Notes under the pieces: generated by a model | Databases searched by the model: none | Seen by the model: the letters and a program-made list of their open reading frames with translations, nothing else | Told to the model about the DNA's origin: nothing | In this document: positions 51,112-59,605 of the stretch, one piece after another | Position numbering within the stretch: position 1 is the first letter of the stretch | How the letters are laid out: every line of letters starts with the position of its first letter | Made by a program: the position numbers and the translations under genes | Source of the DNA: Roseomonas sp. CECT 9278 | GTDB taxonomy: Bacteria > Pseudomonadota > Alphaproteobacteria > Acetobacterales > Acetobacteraceae | Assembly: GCF_918698155.1 (NCBI RefSeq) | Contig: NZ_CAKKLX010000012.1 | Coordinates: forward strand, 1 to 64,000 | Length of the DNA: 64,000 nt | Reading direction: 5' to 3'

Positions 51112-51911
51112 AGCCGCGCCAGGAAGCCCAGCAGCGCCTCAATCGACGCCGCGCGCGCCGCCGGGTCCGTCCCGATCGTGACCGTCTGCCCGTTCGGCAG
51201 CAGCCGCGCGCGCTGCGGCGCCGAGGGATGGTCGAAATTGTGCCGCGCGCCGCGGTATTCGACCATCTCGACCCGCGCCGGCGCGCGCGCCGCCAGCGCC
51301 AGGCATTGCGGCGCCGGCGTCCAGTCATCCAGTTCGCCCAGCAGCATCAGCAGCGGCACCGGCGCCGACCAGCCCGGCGCGCGGCGCACCACCGCCCCGC
51401 AGCCCGGGTAGAAGGCCACCGCGCCGCGCAGCAACCCCGCGCGCGGCGGCGCCGCCAGCGTCCAGAGCACCGTGCTGCCGCCATGCGACCAGCCGAGCAG
51501 GATGCCCCCGCCCGGCGGTTCCCCCGGCTGCGCCGCCGCCCAGGCGAGTGCCGCGCGCGCATCGCCGGCCCGCACGCCCTGCGGTGTCACCGGATGATCG
51601 GCGCGACCGCAGGCCTCGCCCAGGCCGCGGCTGCCGAAGCTGTCGGGGAACACCACCGCATGGCCGCGTTCCGCCAGGCGCGCCGCCCAATCGGCCTCGC
51701 GCGCCGGCAGGCGCAGCGGGCGATCCGCGCGCGCCAGGCCGGAACAGCCATGCAACGCCACCACGCTGGGCCGGCGCGGCACGCCCGCCGCCGGCGCCAC
51801 GCGGATGGCCCGCAGCGTCGCGCCGTCCTCGGCGGGGAAGCTGACCTCCTGCGCGCGCGGCGTGCCCGCCATCAGCACCAGCAGCAGCGCGACGATGACG
51901 CCGCGCATCAC
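51108..51911 (-). CDS. Secreted dienelactone-hydrolase-like alpha/beta hydrolase
   Basis: 267 residues with an N-terminal signal peptide (MMRGVIVALLLVLMAGTPRAQ). The alpha/beta-hydrolase elements are LHGCSGL (oxyanion), nucleophile Ser in GWSHGGS, Asp in GELDDWTP and His in RGARHNFDHP, so the full triad is present. The protein is likely periplasmic. It starts within the MlrC stop (4-base overlap) and is coupled to the GNAT gene, marking it as part of the cassette. The substrate is unknown. Confidence 0.88.
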   Translation of the reverse strand: MMRGVIVALLLVLMAGTPRAQEVSFPAEDGATLRAIRVAPAAGVPRRPSVVALHGCSGLARADRPLRLPAREADWAARLAERGHAVVFPDSFGSRGLGEACGRADHPVTPQGVRAGDARAALAWAAAQPGEPPGGGILLGWSHGGSTVLWTLAAPPRAGLLRGAVAFYPGCGAVVRRAPGWSAPVPLLMLLGELDDWTPAPQCLALAARAPARVEMVEYRGARHNFDHPSAPQRARLLPNGQTVTIGTDPAARAASIEALLGFLARL

Positions 51912-53401
51912 CGATTGGCGCCCGGCCGCAGCCGCAGCCCCGGGCGGATATTGGTGAAGGGCAGCACGGCGGGGTCCGCCACCACCGGCCCCGGCGCGGC
52001 CACCACGATCACCTCCGCGGCGATCGGCTGGAAATCCGCGCGGAAATGCACCGAGGACTTCACCGCGACGATCCGCTGGTCCGCCGGCTCCACGCCGATG
52101 TGCCGGAACAGCGCCTGGTCATGCGCCTGCATCTTGCGCGTGACGATGATGACGCGCACGCCCGGCGCCACGCGCACCAGCGCGCAGGGGCCGAGATTCG
52201 CCGGGTTGCCCGCGCCCATAGGCCCGGTCAGGGTGAAGCGGCCATCCGACAGGCGCTCGATGGTGGCGCTGACGCTCAGCGGCGCACCATCGCTCTTGCC
52301 ACCCAGGGCGAGCGTGATGGTCGCACCCTGCCCCGCGGCGTGGCAGGCGGCGGCGGCCTCGGCATCGTTCATCGGCGCGAGCACGGCGCCCTGTGCCTCC
52401 TGGCGGATCAGTTCCGCGAGCAGGCCGGTGGTGTCGCCATGCCCGCCGCCGCCGGGATTGTCCTGCGTGTCGGCCAGGATCACCGGACCCTTGGCTTGGC
52501 GCGGCGCCATCGCACGCGCCACGCCCTCGGCCGCCGGCAGCACGCCGAGGGCGAATTCATGTTCCTTCGATGCGATGAAGGCGGCCAGCGCCTCGGCCGC
52601 CTGCGCCGCCTGGCCGGGCGTATCGGCAAAGGACGCGATGGCCATGCCGCAGCCGGGGAAATCCGCATAGGGAAAGCCGAAGCAGAAGCCCAGTTCCCAC
52701 ACGCCGGGCGCGGCGCCCAATCGCGCGCGTTCGGCCATGACGTCCGCCATCGGCGCCACCATGGTGCATTGACCCGGCAGCGGGGTCCAATAGTCGATCT
52801 CGCGGAAGATTTTCGCGGGCCGGCGGCCCTCATGGATCATCCGCAGCAGCAGCCGCGCGGCCTGCGCGCCGGCCGGCTTCATGTCGACATGCGGATAGGT
52901 GCGGAAGGGCACCAGCACATCGGCATAGTGCACCATCGCCGCGGTCTTGTTGGCATGCGGGTCGAGGCTGGCGGCGATCGGCACCTCGGGCCCGACCACG
53001 GCGCGCACGCGGCGCAGCACCTCGCCCTCCGCATCGTCGAAGCCGACCGCGACCATGGCGCCATGCAGGTCGAGGTAGACGCCATCCAGCGGGCCGTCTT
53101 CCAGCGCATCGGACAGCGCGGCGACCAGCAGCGCGGCGATGCGTTCGAAGGCCTCGGCGGTGACGGGGCCGGCGGGGTTGGCGAAGCACCAGGCGAGCGG
53201 GGCGACCTGCACGCCGGATTCCTCCGCCACCATGATGGCGCCGGCGGCGGGGCAGGATGTGGGGCGCAGCGCGTCCAGCATGGTGCTGGCCTTCTGCAAG
53301 GGCGGGAAGCCGCCGGGCTTGACGAAGTCGCCCCAGGTGGTGGGCAGGGGGGCGAAGGAATGGCTTTCGTGCAGGAAGCCGCCGATGGCGATGCGGGTCA
53401 T
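51908..53401 (-). CDS. M81-family metallopeptidase (MlrC-type)
   Basis: 497 residues of the MlrC family, first known for opening linearized microcystin fragments. It has the N-terminal zinc motif GFLHESHSF, DLHGAMVAVG, SLDPHANKT and the C-terminal MlrC_C domain (GHGDTTGLLAELI ... PGVRVIIVTRK). The enzyme would cleave unusual peptides or amides in the cytoplasm. It is cleanly coupled to the hydrolase gene. Upstream it is separated from the carbamoylase gene by a 224-base gap that holds the 26-bp repeat array. Confidence 0.9.
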   Translation of the reverse strand: MTRIAIGGFLHESHSFAPLPTTWGDFVKPGGFPPLQKASTMLDALRPTSCPAAGAIMVAEESGVQVAPLAWCFANPAGPVTAEAFERIAALLVAALSDALEDGPLDGVYLDLHGAMVAVGFDDAEGEVLRRVRAVVGPEVPIAASLDPHANKTAAMVHYADVLVPFRTYPHVDMKPAGAQAARLLLRMIHEGRRPAKIFREIDYWTPLPGQCTMVAPMADVMAERARLGAAPGVWELGFCFGFPYADFPGCGMAIASFADTPGQAAQAAEALAAFIASKEHEFALGVLPAAEGVARAMAPRQAKGPVILADTQDNPGGGGHGDTTGLLAELIRQEAQGAVLAPMNDAEAAAACHAAGQGATITLALGGKSDGAPLSVSATIERLSDGRFTLTGPMGAGNPANLGPCALVRVAPGVRVIIVTRKMQAHDQALFRHIGVEPADQRIVAVKSSVHFRADFQPIAAEVIVVAAPGPVVADPAVLPFTNIRPGLRLRPGANR

Positions 53402-53474
53402 GGGGTCTCCTTCAGGCGCGACCGGGCGCGCGTGGCGCTGCGTTCACCAGGTGCGGTGGTCGATGGGCAGTGTC

Positions 53475-53578
53475 GCGCCATTTGGCGCGCCCGTCATGGT
53501 GCGCCATTTGGCGCGCCCGTCATGGCGCGCCATTTGGCGCGCCCGTCATGGTGGGGAACTTGGCGCGCCCGTCGTCGG
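53475..53578. repeat. Tandem array of four 26-bp palindrome-containing units
   Basis: Units at 53475-53500, 53501-53526 and 53527-53552 are nearly identical (differing only in the last base); a fourth degenerate unit runs 53553-53578. Each of the first three opens with the perfect palindrome GCGCCATTTGGCGC, then GCCCGTCATGGT or C. The array fills the gap between the MlrC and carbamoylase genes inside an otherwise coupled cassette. It could be an mRNA hairpin series or a protein-binding array. Confidence 0.85.
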
Positions 53579-53625
53579 ATGGGAGGCATGCGTGGCTGCA
53601 AGTGGCCTGGCCCCAGGCGTTGCGG

Positions 53626-54876
53626 TCAGCCCTTCACCACGCCCGCCGTCGCCAGCACCGCATCCGCCAGCACGCGCATCCCGGCTTCCGCCCATGCGGG
53701 CGTGATGCTCTCGGCCTCGTTGTGGCTGATGCCGCCATGGCAGGGGCAGAAGATCATCGTGGTCGGCACCTGGCGCGCGACATAGACCGCGTCGTGGCCG
53801 ATGCCCGTGGGCATGTCCATGTGCCGGTAGCCCAGGCGCGCCGCCGCATCGCGCACGCGCCCGACCAGCGCCGGGTCGAAGGGCGTCATCGGCGAATACC
53901 AGAAATCGGCGACCGCGATCCGCACGCCGCGCGCCGCCGCGATGGCGACCGCGCGGGCGCGGATCTCCTCGGCCATCGCCGCCAGCAGCGCGGGGTCATG
54001 GTGGCGCGTGTCGATGCTGAACCACACGCGCGAGGGCGCGATGTTGCGGCTGTCGGGATAGACGCTCAGCCGCCCGACGGTCGCGCGCCCCGGATCGCCG
54101 GCCGGTGTCACGGCGGCCAGGGCGATCTGCTCGATTGCCGCGATCAGCGGGGCGGCCGCCATCAGCGCATCGCGCCGCCCGGCCATGGGGGAGCCGCCAT
54201 GCGCCTCCTCTCCCTCGATCGTCACCTCAAGCCAGTTCTGCGCCAGGGCGTGCGTCACGACGCCGATCTCGCAGCCGGCATCCTCCAGCAGCCTGCCCTG
54301 TTCGATATGCAGTTCGACATAGGCGCCGATGTCGCGCAGCGCGGCGGGATCGGCATCACCGTGCCAGCCGATGCGCGCGAGTTCCGCGCCGAACACTGCG
54401 CCCTCGCTGTCCTGCTTGGCCAGCACCTCGGCCTCGGTGAAGATGCCCATCGCGCCGCCGCTGCCCATCATGGGCGGGGAGAAGCGCGCACCTTCCTCAT
54501 TGGTCCAGTTGATCAGCATCAGCGGCGCCGCGGTCTCGATACCCGCCTCATGCACCGCGCGCAGGATTTCCAGCCCGGCCAGCACGCCCAGCACGCCGTC
54601 GAACTTCCCGCCGGTCGGCTGCGTATCCAGGTGGCTGCCGAAGGCAACCGGCTTGCGCGACGCATCGCGCCCGGGGCGCAGCAGCGCCATGTTGCCCAGG
54701 CGATCGACGGTCATCGTGCAGCCCGCGGCTTCCGCCCAGCGGCGCAGCAAATGCCGCCCTTCGGAATCGAGGTCGGTCAGCGTCTGCCGGTTCGACCCGC
54801 CCTTCGCGGTGGCGCCGATGCGCGCCATCTCCATCAGGCTGTCCCACAGGCGCGCGCCGGAGAGCGGGATGTTCAT
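53626..54876 (-). CDS. M20-family amidohydrolase, N-carbamoyl-L-amino-acid hydrolase type
   Basis: 416 residues of the hydantoinase/carbamoylase branch of M20. It has the first metal motif GSHLDTQPTGGKFDGVLGVLAGLEILR, INWTNEEGARF (catalytic Glu), the dimerization lid domain with VELHIEQGRLLEDAG, EEAHGGSPMAGRRDA and SGAGHDA-like TGIGHDAVYVA. It probably removes carbamoyl or similar groups from amino acids. ATG 54876 with GGAGAAAG is supported and overlaps the upstream ArgE-type gene stop by 4 bases. Confidence 0.9.
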   Translation of the reverse strand: MNIPLSGARLWDSLMEMARIGATAKGGSNRQTLTDLDSEGRHLLRRWAEAAGCTMTVDRLGNMALLRPGRDASRKPVAFGSHLDTQPTGGKFDGVLGVLAGLEILRAVHEAGIETAAPLMLINWTNEEGARFSPPMMGSGGAMGIFTEAEVLAKQDSEGAVFGAELARIGWHGDADPAALRDIGAYVELHIEQGRLLEDAGCEIGVVTHALAQNWLEVTIEGEEAHGGSPMAGRRDALMAAAPLIAAIEQIALAAVTPAGDPGRATVGRLSVYPDSRNIAPSRVWFSIDTRHHDPALLAAMAEEIRARAVAIAAARGVRIAVADFWYSPMTPFDPALVGRVRDAAARLGYRHMDMPTGIGHDAVYVARQVPTTMIFCPCHGGISHNEAESITPAWAEAGMRVLADAVLATAGVVKG

Positions 54877-56159
54877 GCGGCTTTCTCCAGCCCGCACCAT
54901 TGCGCCATGGTCAGCGCGATGGTGCGCGTGATGTCGTGCATGGAATCGAGGCCGACGCTTTCGTCGATGCCATGGATCTCCTGCGCGTCAGGCCCGAAGC
55001 ACGCCACCGGCGTGTCCTGGTACAGCGTGAAGAAGCGCCCATCGGTCAGCCCCGTCGCCGGGTAGTCGCGCAGGAAACCGCCCGAGACATCGGCGAAATG
55101 CCCCTTCGCCATGGTGACGATCGGCGCGTTCATGTCGAAGACGCAGGGGTCGGCCATGAAGCCCTTGAACTCCAGCGCGACCGTGGCGCCGGCCAGCGCC
55201 GGGTCCTGCGCCGCTTCGGCAACCAGCCGCTCGATGTCGGCCTTCGTCTGCGCGGCGGTATAGCCCATCATCACACCCACCCGCATGCCGATGCGCGCGC
55301 GTGTGGGCACGGAGGAATTCCACTCGCCGCCCTGGATCGTTCCGAAGTTCACATTCACCGGATGGTTCACGCCGCGAAAGGATGCGTGGATGCGTTCGGC
55401 GCGATTCATCTCGGCCTGGTAGTCCTCGAAGCGCGCCGCGATGGCGTTCGCCGCCTTGATGGCATTCAGCCCCGCCTGCATGTCGCGCACATGCGCCGGC
55501 CGGCCGGAGACCGTCACCCAGGCCCAGACCACGCCGACCTCCGCCGAATACATCGCCGGCAATCCGGGACCGGGTTCGGGGATGATGACCGCATCGGTGC
55601 GCGGCAGCGCCAGCATGGCGGCGAGCGCGCCATTGCCGGTGCATTCCTCCTCGATCACCGACTGCATCTGCACCTCGGCGGCCGGTTGCAGGCCGGCCAG
55701 GCGCAACGCCTTGAAGGCCGCGACATAGCTGACGATGCCCGCCTTCATGTCGCCCGCGCCGCGACCATACATGCGCCCGTCGCGGATCGCGGGTTCATAC
55801 GGCGGGGTCAGCCACATGTCGGCCGCCCCTTCCGGCACCACATCCACATGGCCCTGCAACGCCAGCGATCGCCCGTGGCTTTCGCGCGGCGTGAAGACCG
55901 CAACCACATTGTCGCGCCCCTCATACCCGATCAGCGGCGGCGAGAATCCCGGATGCGCCGCCAGCTGTTCCGGCACCGTCGGCACGCGCCGCGGCACCAG
56001 GCCCAGCCCTTCATAGATGCGCGCCATCTCGTTCAGCGCCGAGGCCTCGTTGCCCAGCGTGGACGGGCAGCGCACCAGGCGTTCCAGCATCGCCACCGCG
56101 TCATCGCGCAGCGCATCCACGGCCTCCAGGATCGCGCGGCGCGCGCCAGGGTCGATCAT
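54873..56159 (-). CDS. M20-family peptidase, ArgE/DapE type
   Basis: 428 residues. Metal motifs are LQGHVDVVPEG, GRGAGDMKAGIVSYVAA (second metal), VIEEECTGNGAL (catalytic Glu pair) and PEPG; the lid domain is WAWVTVSGRPAHVRDM. The family includes acetylornithine deacetylase, succinyl-diaminopimelate desuccinylase and dipeptidases. Because this is inside a peptide-transport cassette, a peptidase or N-acyl amino acid deacylase role fits best. It starts 10 bases after the fused ATPase gene. Confidence 0.9.
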   Translation of the reverse strand: MIDPGARRAILEAVDALRDDAVAMLERLVRCPSTLGNEASALNEMARIYEGLGLVPRRVPTVPEQLAAHPGFSPPLIGYEGRDNVVAVFTPRESHGRSLALQGHVDVVPEGAADMWLTPPYEPAIRDGRMYGRGAGDMKAGIVSYVAAFKALRLAGLQPAAEVQMQSVIEEECTGNGALAAMLALPRTDAVIIPEPGPGLPAMYSAEVGVVWAWVTVSGRPAHVRDMQAGLNAIKAANAIAARFEDYQAEMNRAERIHASFRGVNHPVNVNFGTIQGGEWNSSVPTRARIGMRVGVMMGYTAAQTKADIERLVAEAAQDPALAGATVALEFKGFMADPCVFDMNAPIVTMAKGHFADVSGGFLRDYPATGLTDGRFFTLYQDTPVACFGPDAQEIHGIDESVGLDSMHDITRTIALTMAQWCGLEKAA

Positions 56160-56169
56160 CGGCGTCTCC

Positions 56170-57780
56170 TCAGGCGGCGATCACCGGCGGCGTCCAGTTG
56201 CGCCCCGGGATGCTGTCCAGCAATTGCCGGGTATAGGCGTGCTGCGGATGGCCGAAAACCTCCGCCGTCGCGCCCTGCTCGACGATCGCGCCGCGCTGCA
56301 TCACCGCGATGCGGTCGCACACCTGTGCCGCCACGCGCAGGTCATGCGTGATGAACAGCATGGTCAGCCCCAGCCGGTCGCGGATATCCGCCAGCAGCGC
56401 GAGCACCTGCGCCTGCACCGACACGTCCAGCGCGGAGACCGGCTCATCCGCGATCAGCAATTCCGGCTCCATCGCCAGCGCGCGCGCGATGCCGATGCGC
56501 TGCCGCTGCCCGCCGCTGAATTCATGCGGGTAGCGGTCCATCGCGCCGGGATCGAGCTGCACCAGCGCCAGCAAATCCCGCGCGCGCGCCTCCGCGGTCG
56601 CCCGCGGCGTGCCATGCGTGATCGGCCCTTCGGCAATGATCTCGCCCACCCGCCGGCGCGGGTTCAGCGACGCAAACGGATCCTGGAAGATCATCTGGAT
56701 CTTGCGGCGATACGGCTTCCACGCACCGCGACTCAACGGGCGCAGATCCGCGCCTTCGAAGATGATCTCGCCGCGTTCCGGTTCCACCAGCTTCACCACG
56801 CAGCGCGCCAGCGTCGACTTGCCGGACCCGGATTCACCAACCAGCCCCAGCGTCTCGCCGCGCGCCAGGGTGAAGTCGGCATCATGCACCGCGCGCACCA
56901 CCGGCTTCGGCCCGAACCAGCCGCCGGATCGGCGATAGGTCTTTTCGACCCCCTTCGCCACCAGCACCGGCGCGCCGCTGTCACGCACCCGCGCCGCACC
57001 TGGCGCGCCATGCGGCACGGCGGCGATCAGCGCGCGGGTATAGGCATGCTGTGGCGCGTTCAGCACATCCTTCGCCGCGCCCTGTTCGACAATGCGCCCA
57101 TGCTGCATCACCGCCACGCGGTCGGCGATCTCGGCCACCACGCCGAAATCATGGGTGATGAACAGCACGCCAGTGCCGCGGCGCGACTGGATCTCGCGGA
57201 TCAGCCGCAGGATCTGCATCTGCGTGGTCACATCCAGCGCCGTGGTCGGCTCATCCGCGATCAGCAGGGATGGTTCCAGCGCCAACGCCATGGCGATCAT
57301 CACGCGCTGCCGCTGCCCGCCGGACAGCCGGAACGGATAAGCGCGCGCCGTCGCCGCCGGATCGGGCAGGTTCACCGCGGCCAGCAGTTCCGGCACGCGC
57401 CGCGCCGCATCGCCGCCCGCACCATGCACGCGCATCGCTTCCGCGATCTGGTCGCCCACGCGCATCACCGGGTTCAGCGCGGTCATCGGTTCCTGGAAGA
57501 TCATCGCGAGCCGCTGCCCGCGTAGCCGGCGCATCGGCTCGGCGCCCAGCGCCAGCAGGTCCTGGCCTTCGAACAGGATGCGCCCCGCGCGCACCGGCAA
57601 TGGCTTCGGCAGCAGCCCCATCACGGCATTGGCGGTGATCGACTTGCCCGATCCGGATTCACCAACGACGCAGACGATCTCGCCCGGATCGACGCGCAGC
57701 GTGATGTCCTCCACCGCATGCGCCCGGTCGCCGCCCGGCGGCAGCGCGACGCTCAGCCCCTCGACCGACAGCAGCGTCAT
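56170..57780 (-). CDS. Fused double ABC ATPase of a peptide-family importer
   Basis: 536 residues with two complete ATPase halves. The first has Walker A GESGSGKS at 40-47, [16 protein letters not shown] and [12 protein letters not shown]; the second has GESGSGKST near 313-321, [16 protein letters not shown] and [12 protein letters not shown]. This corresponds to DppD and DppF joined in one chain, as in GsiA-like systems. It powers the importer whose permeases and binding protein are encoded immediately upstream. It overlaps the DppC-type gene by 4 bases. Confidence 0.94.
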   Translation of the reverse strand: MTLLSVEGLSVALPPGGDRAHAVEDITLRVDPGEIVCVVGESGSGKSITANAVMGLLPKPLPVRAGRILFEGQDLLALGAEPMRRLRGQRLAMIFQEPMTALNPVMRVGDQIAEAMRVHGAGGDAARRVPELLAAVNLPDPAATARAYPFRLSGGQRQRVMIAMALALEPSLLIADEPTTALDVTTQMQILRLIREIQSRRGTGVLFITHDFGVVAEIADRVAVMQHGRIVEQGAAKDVLNAPQHAYTRALIAAVPHGAPGAARVRDSGAPVLVAKGVEKTYRRSGGWFGPKPVVRAVHDADFTLARGETLGLVGESGSGKSTLARCVVKLVEPERGEIIFEGADLRPLSRGAWKPYRRKIQMIFQDPFASLNPRRRVGEIIAEGPITHGTPRATAEARARDLLALVQLDPGAMDRYPHEFSGGQRQRIGIARALAMEPELLIADEPVSALDVSVQAQVLALLADIRDRLGLTMLFITHDLRVAAQVCDRIAVMQRGAIVEQGATAEVFGHPQHAYTRQLLDSIPGRNWTPPVIAA

Positions 57781-58622
57781 GCCGGCCCTCCGCGCTGGCG
57801 GGCAAGCCGCGGATTCAGCGCATCCGACAGCCCCTCCCCCACCAGGTTCAGCGCCAGCACGGTGAAAAAGATCGCCAGCCCCGGAAACACGCTCATCCAC
57901 CACGCGAGCCTGATCACCGACCGCCCCGACCCGATCAGGAACCCCCAGGTCATCAGGTTCGGATCGCCCAGGCCGAGGAACGACAATGCGCTCTCCAGGA
58001 GGATCGCGGAGGCCACCATCAGCGACGCCAGCACCACGATGGGCGACATCGCATTCGGCAGGATGTCGGTCACCACGATGGCGATGCGCGACTTCCCCAG
58101 CACCTCCGCCGCCTGCACGAATTCGCGCGATCGCAGCGACAGGAATTCCGCCCGCACCACCCGCGCCACCGGCGGCCACGACACCACCGCGATGGCGAAG
58201 ACCACCGAGGAAATGGTCGGCGTGAAGATCGCCACCAGCAGGATGGCAAACACGAAGGACGGGATGGTCTGGAAGAACTCGGTGAAGCGCATCACTGCGT
58301 CATCGACGAAGCCACCCAGATACCCCGCGATGGCCCCCAGCGTGACTCCGATCAGCAGCGCCGCGACGGTCGAGACGGCGCCCACCATCAGCGACACCCG
58401 CGCCCCATGCGCGATGCCCGCCGCGACATCCCGCCCCAGGCTGTCGGACCCCAGCAGCATTCCTTCCTCGCCCGGCGGCACGAAGGGCGCCGTCGCCATG
58501 TCCCACGGACTGCCCGGGTAGATCACCGGCGCGAGCGCAGCCATCAGGAAGACCAGCAGCAGGATCAGCAACCCCACCACCGCGCCGCGGTTGCGTCGGA
58601 AGCGGCGCCAGAAGTCGCTCAT
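57777..58622 (-). CDS. Peptide-family ABC permease, DppC/OppC type
   Basis: 281 residues. N-terminal TM helix VVGLLILLLVFLMAALAPVIY, then HGTD-like GSDSLGRDVAAGIAHGARVSLMVG, five more helices, and the EAA-type loop LRSREFVQAAEVLGKSRIAIVVTDILPN that contacts the ATPase. Together with the DppB-type permease it forms the channel. It overlaps both neighbours by 4 bases. Confidence 0.94.
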   Translation of the reverse strand: MSDFWRRFRRNRGAVVGLLILLLVFLMAALAPVIYPGSPWDMATAPFVPPGEEGMLLGSDSLGRDVAAGIAHGARVSLMVGAVSTVAALLIGVTLGAIAGYLGGFVDDAVMRFTEFFQTIPSFVFAILLVAIFTPTISSVVFAIAVVSWPPVARVVRAEFLSLRSREFVQAAEVLGKSRIAIVVTDILPNAMSPIVVLASLMVASAILLESALSFLGLGDPNLMTWGFLIGSGRSVIRLAWWMSVFPGLAIFFTVLALNLVGEGLSDALNPRLARQRGGPA

Positions 58623-59605
58623 CCTTCCACTTCCACGCGCGGATCCACCACGGCATAGAGCAAATCCGTCACCAGGTTGAACCCCACCACCATCACGGAT
58701 GTGCAGAAGAACACCCCCAGCAGCACCGCATAATCGCGCGCCAGCAGCGCATCGAAGGCGAGCCGCCCGATCCCCGGCCAGGCAAACACCGTCTCCACCA
58801 GGATCGACCCGCCCACCAGCTGCCCCGCCTGGATGCCCGCGAAAGTGATCACCGGCAGCAGCGCATTCCGCAGCACATGCCGGCGCACCACCTGCCCTTC
58901 CGGCACGCCCTTCGCCCGCGCCGTCTTCACGAAGTCCTGGTCGGCCACTTCCAGCATCGTCGCGCGCGTCAGCCGCGCATAGACCGCCAGGTAGAACAGC
59001 CCGAGCGTCGCCGCCGGCAGGATCAGGTGCTTGCCGATATCCAGCCACACATCGATCCCGTGCAGCTCGACACCGACCGACGACATGCCGAAGCTCGGCA
59101 GCCATTCCAGCCAGACCGAAAACACCAGCACCAGCATCAGCCCCACCCAGAACAGCGGCGTGGCGTAGAAGGTCAGCGCGATCACGGTGATGACGCTGTC
59201 CGACCACGTCCCCACGCGCCGCGCCGCCAGCGTGCCCAGCGTCACCCCCGCCACCACCGCAAACGCAAAGGCCGCGCCGGTCAGCAGCAGCGTGGCCGGC
59301 AGCCTTTCGCTGATCAGCGACCACACCGGCAGCTGCTGCCGATGGCTGAAGCCGAGGTCGAGCGTCAGCACCCCCTTCAGGTAGATCCACAGCTGCACAT
59401 GGAAGGGCCGGTCCAGCCCGAACTGCTCGCGCAGCTGCGCCAGGAACCGTTCATCCGCCGCCCCCGACTGACCGGCGATCACGCTCGCCGGGTCGCCGGG
59501 TGCGGCATGGATCAGCAGGAAATTGCACACCACGATCGCGAGGATGACGAACAGCGCCTTCACCCCGCGCCGCAGCAGGAATCCCGGAAGCTTCGACGCC
59601 TCCAT
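58619..59605 (-). CDS. Peptide-family ABC permease, DppB/OppB type
   Basis: 328 residues. N-terminal helix VKALFVILAIVVCNFLLIHAAPGDP, then LDLGFSHRQQLPVWSLISERLPATLLLTGAAF, and the EAA loop ARAKGVPEGQVVRRHVLRNALLPVITF, with a total of six predicted membrane helices. The APGDP motif is characteristic of DppB. Its start overlaps the binding-protein stop by one base (TGATG). Confidence 0.94.
   Translation of the reverse strand: MEASKLPGFLLRRGVKALFVILAIVVCNFLLIHAAPGDPASVIAGQSGAADERFLAQLREQFGLDRPFHVQLWIYLKGVLTLDLGFSHRQQLPVWSLISERLPATLLLTGAAFAFAVVAGVTLGTLAARRVGTWSDSVITVIALTFYATPLFWVGLMLVLVFSVWLEWLPSFGMSSVGVELHGIDVWLDIGKHLILPAATLGLFYLAVYARLTRATMLEVADQDFVKTARAKGVPEGQVVRRHVLRNALLPVITFAGIQAGQLVGGSILVETVFAWPGIGRLAFDALLARDYAVLLGVFFCTSVMVVGFNLVTDLLYAVVDPRVEVEG

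Noticed and set aside
53475-53578. CRISPR array.
   Set aside because: The 26-bp units are contiguous with no spacers, and no cas gene is present.
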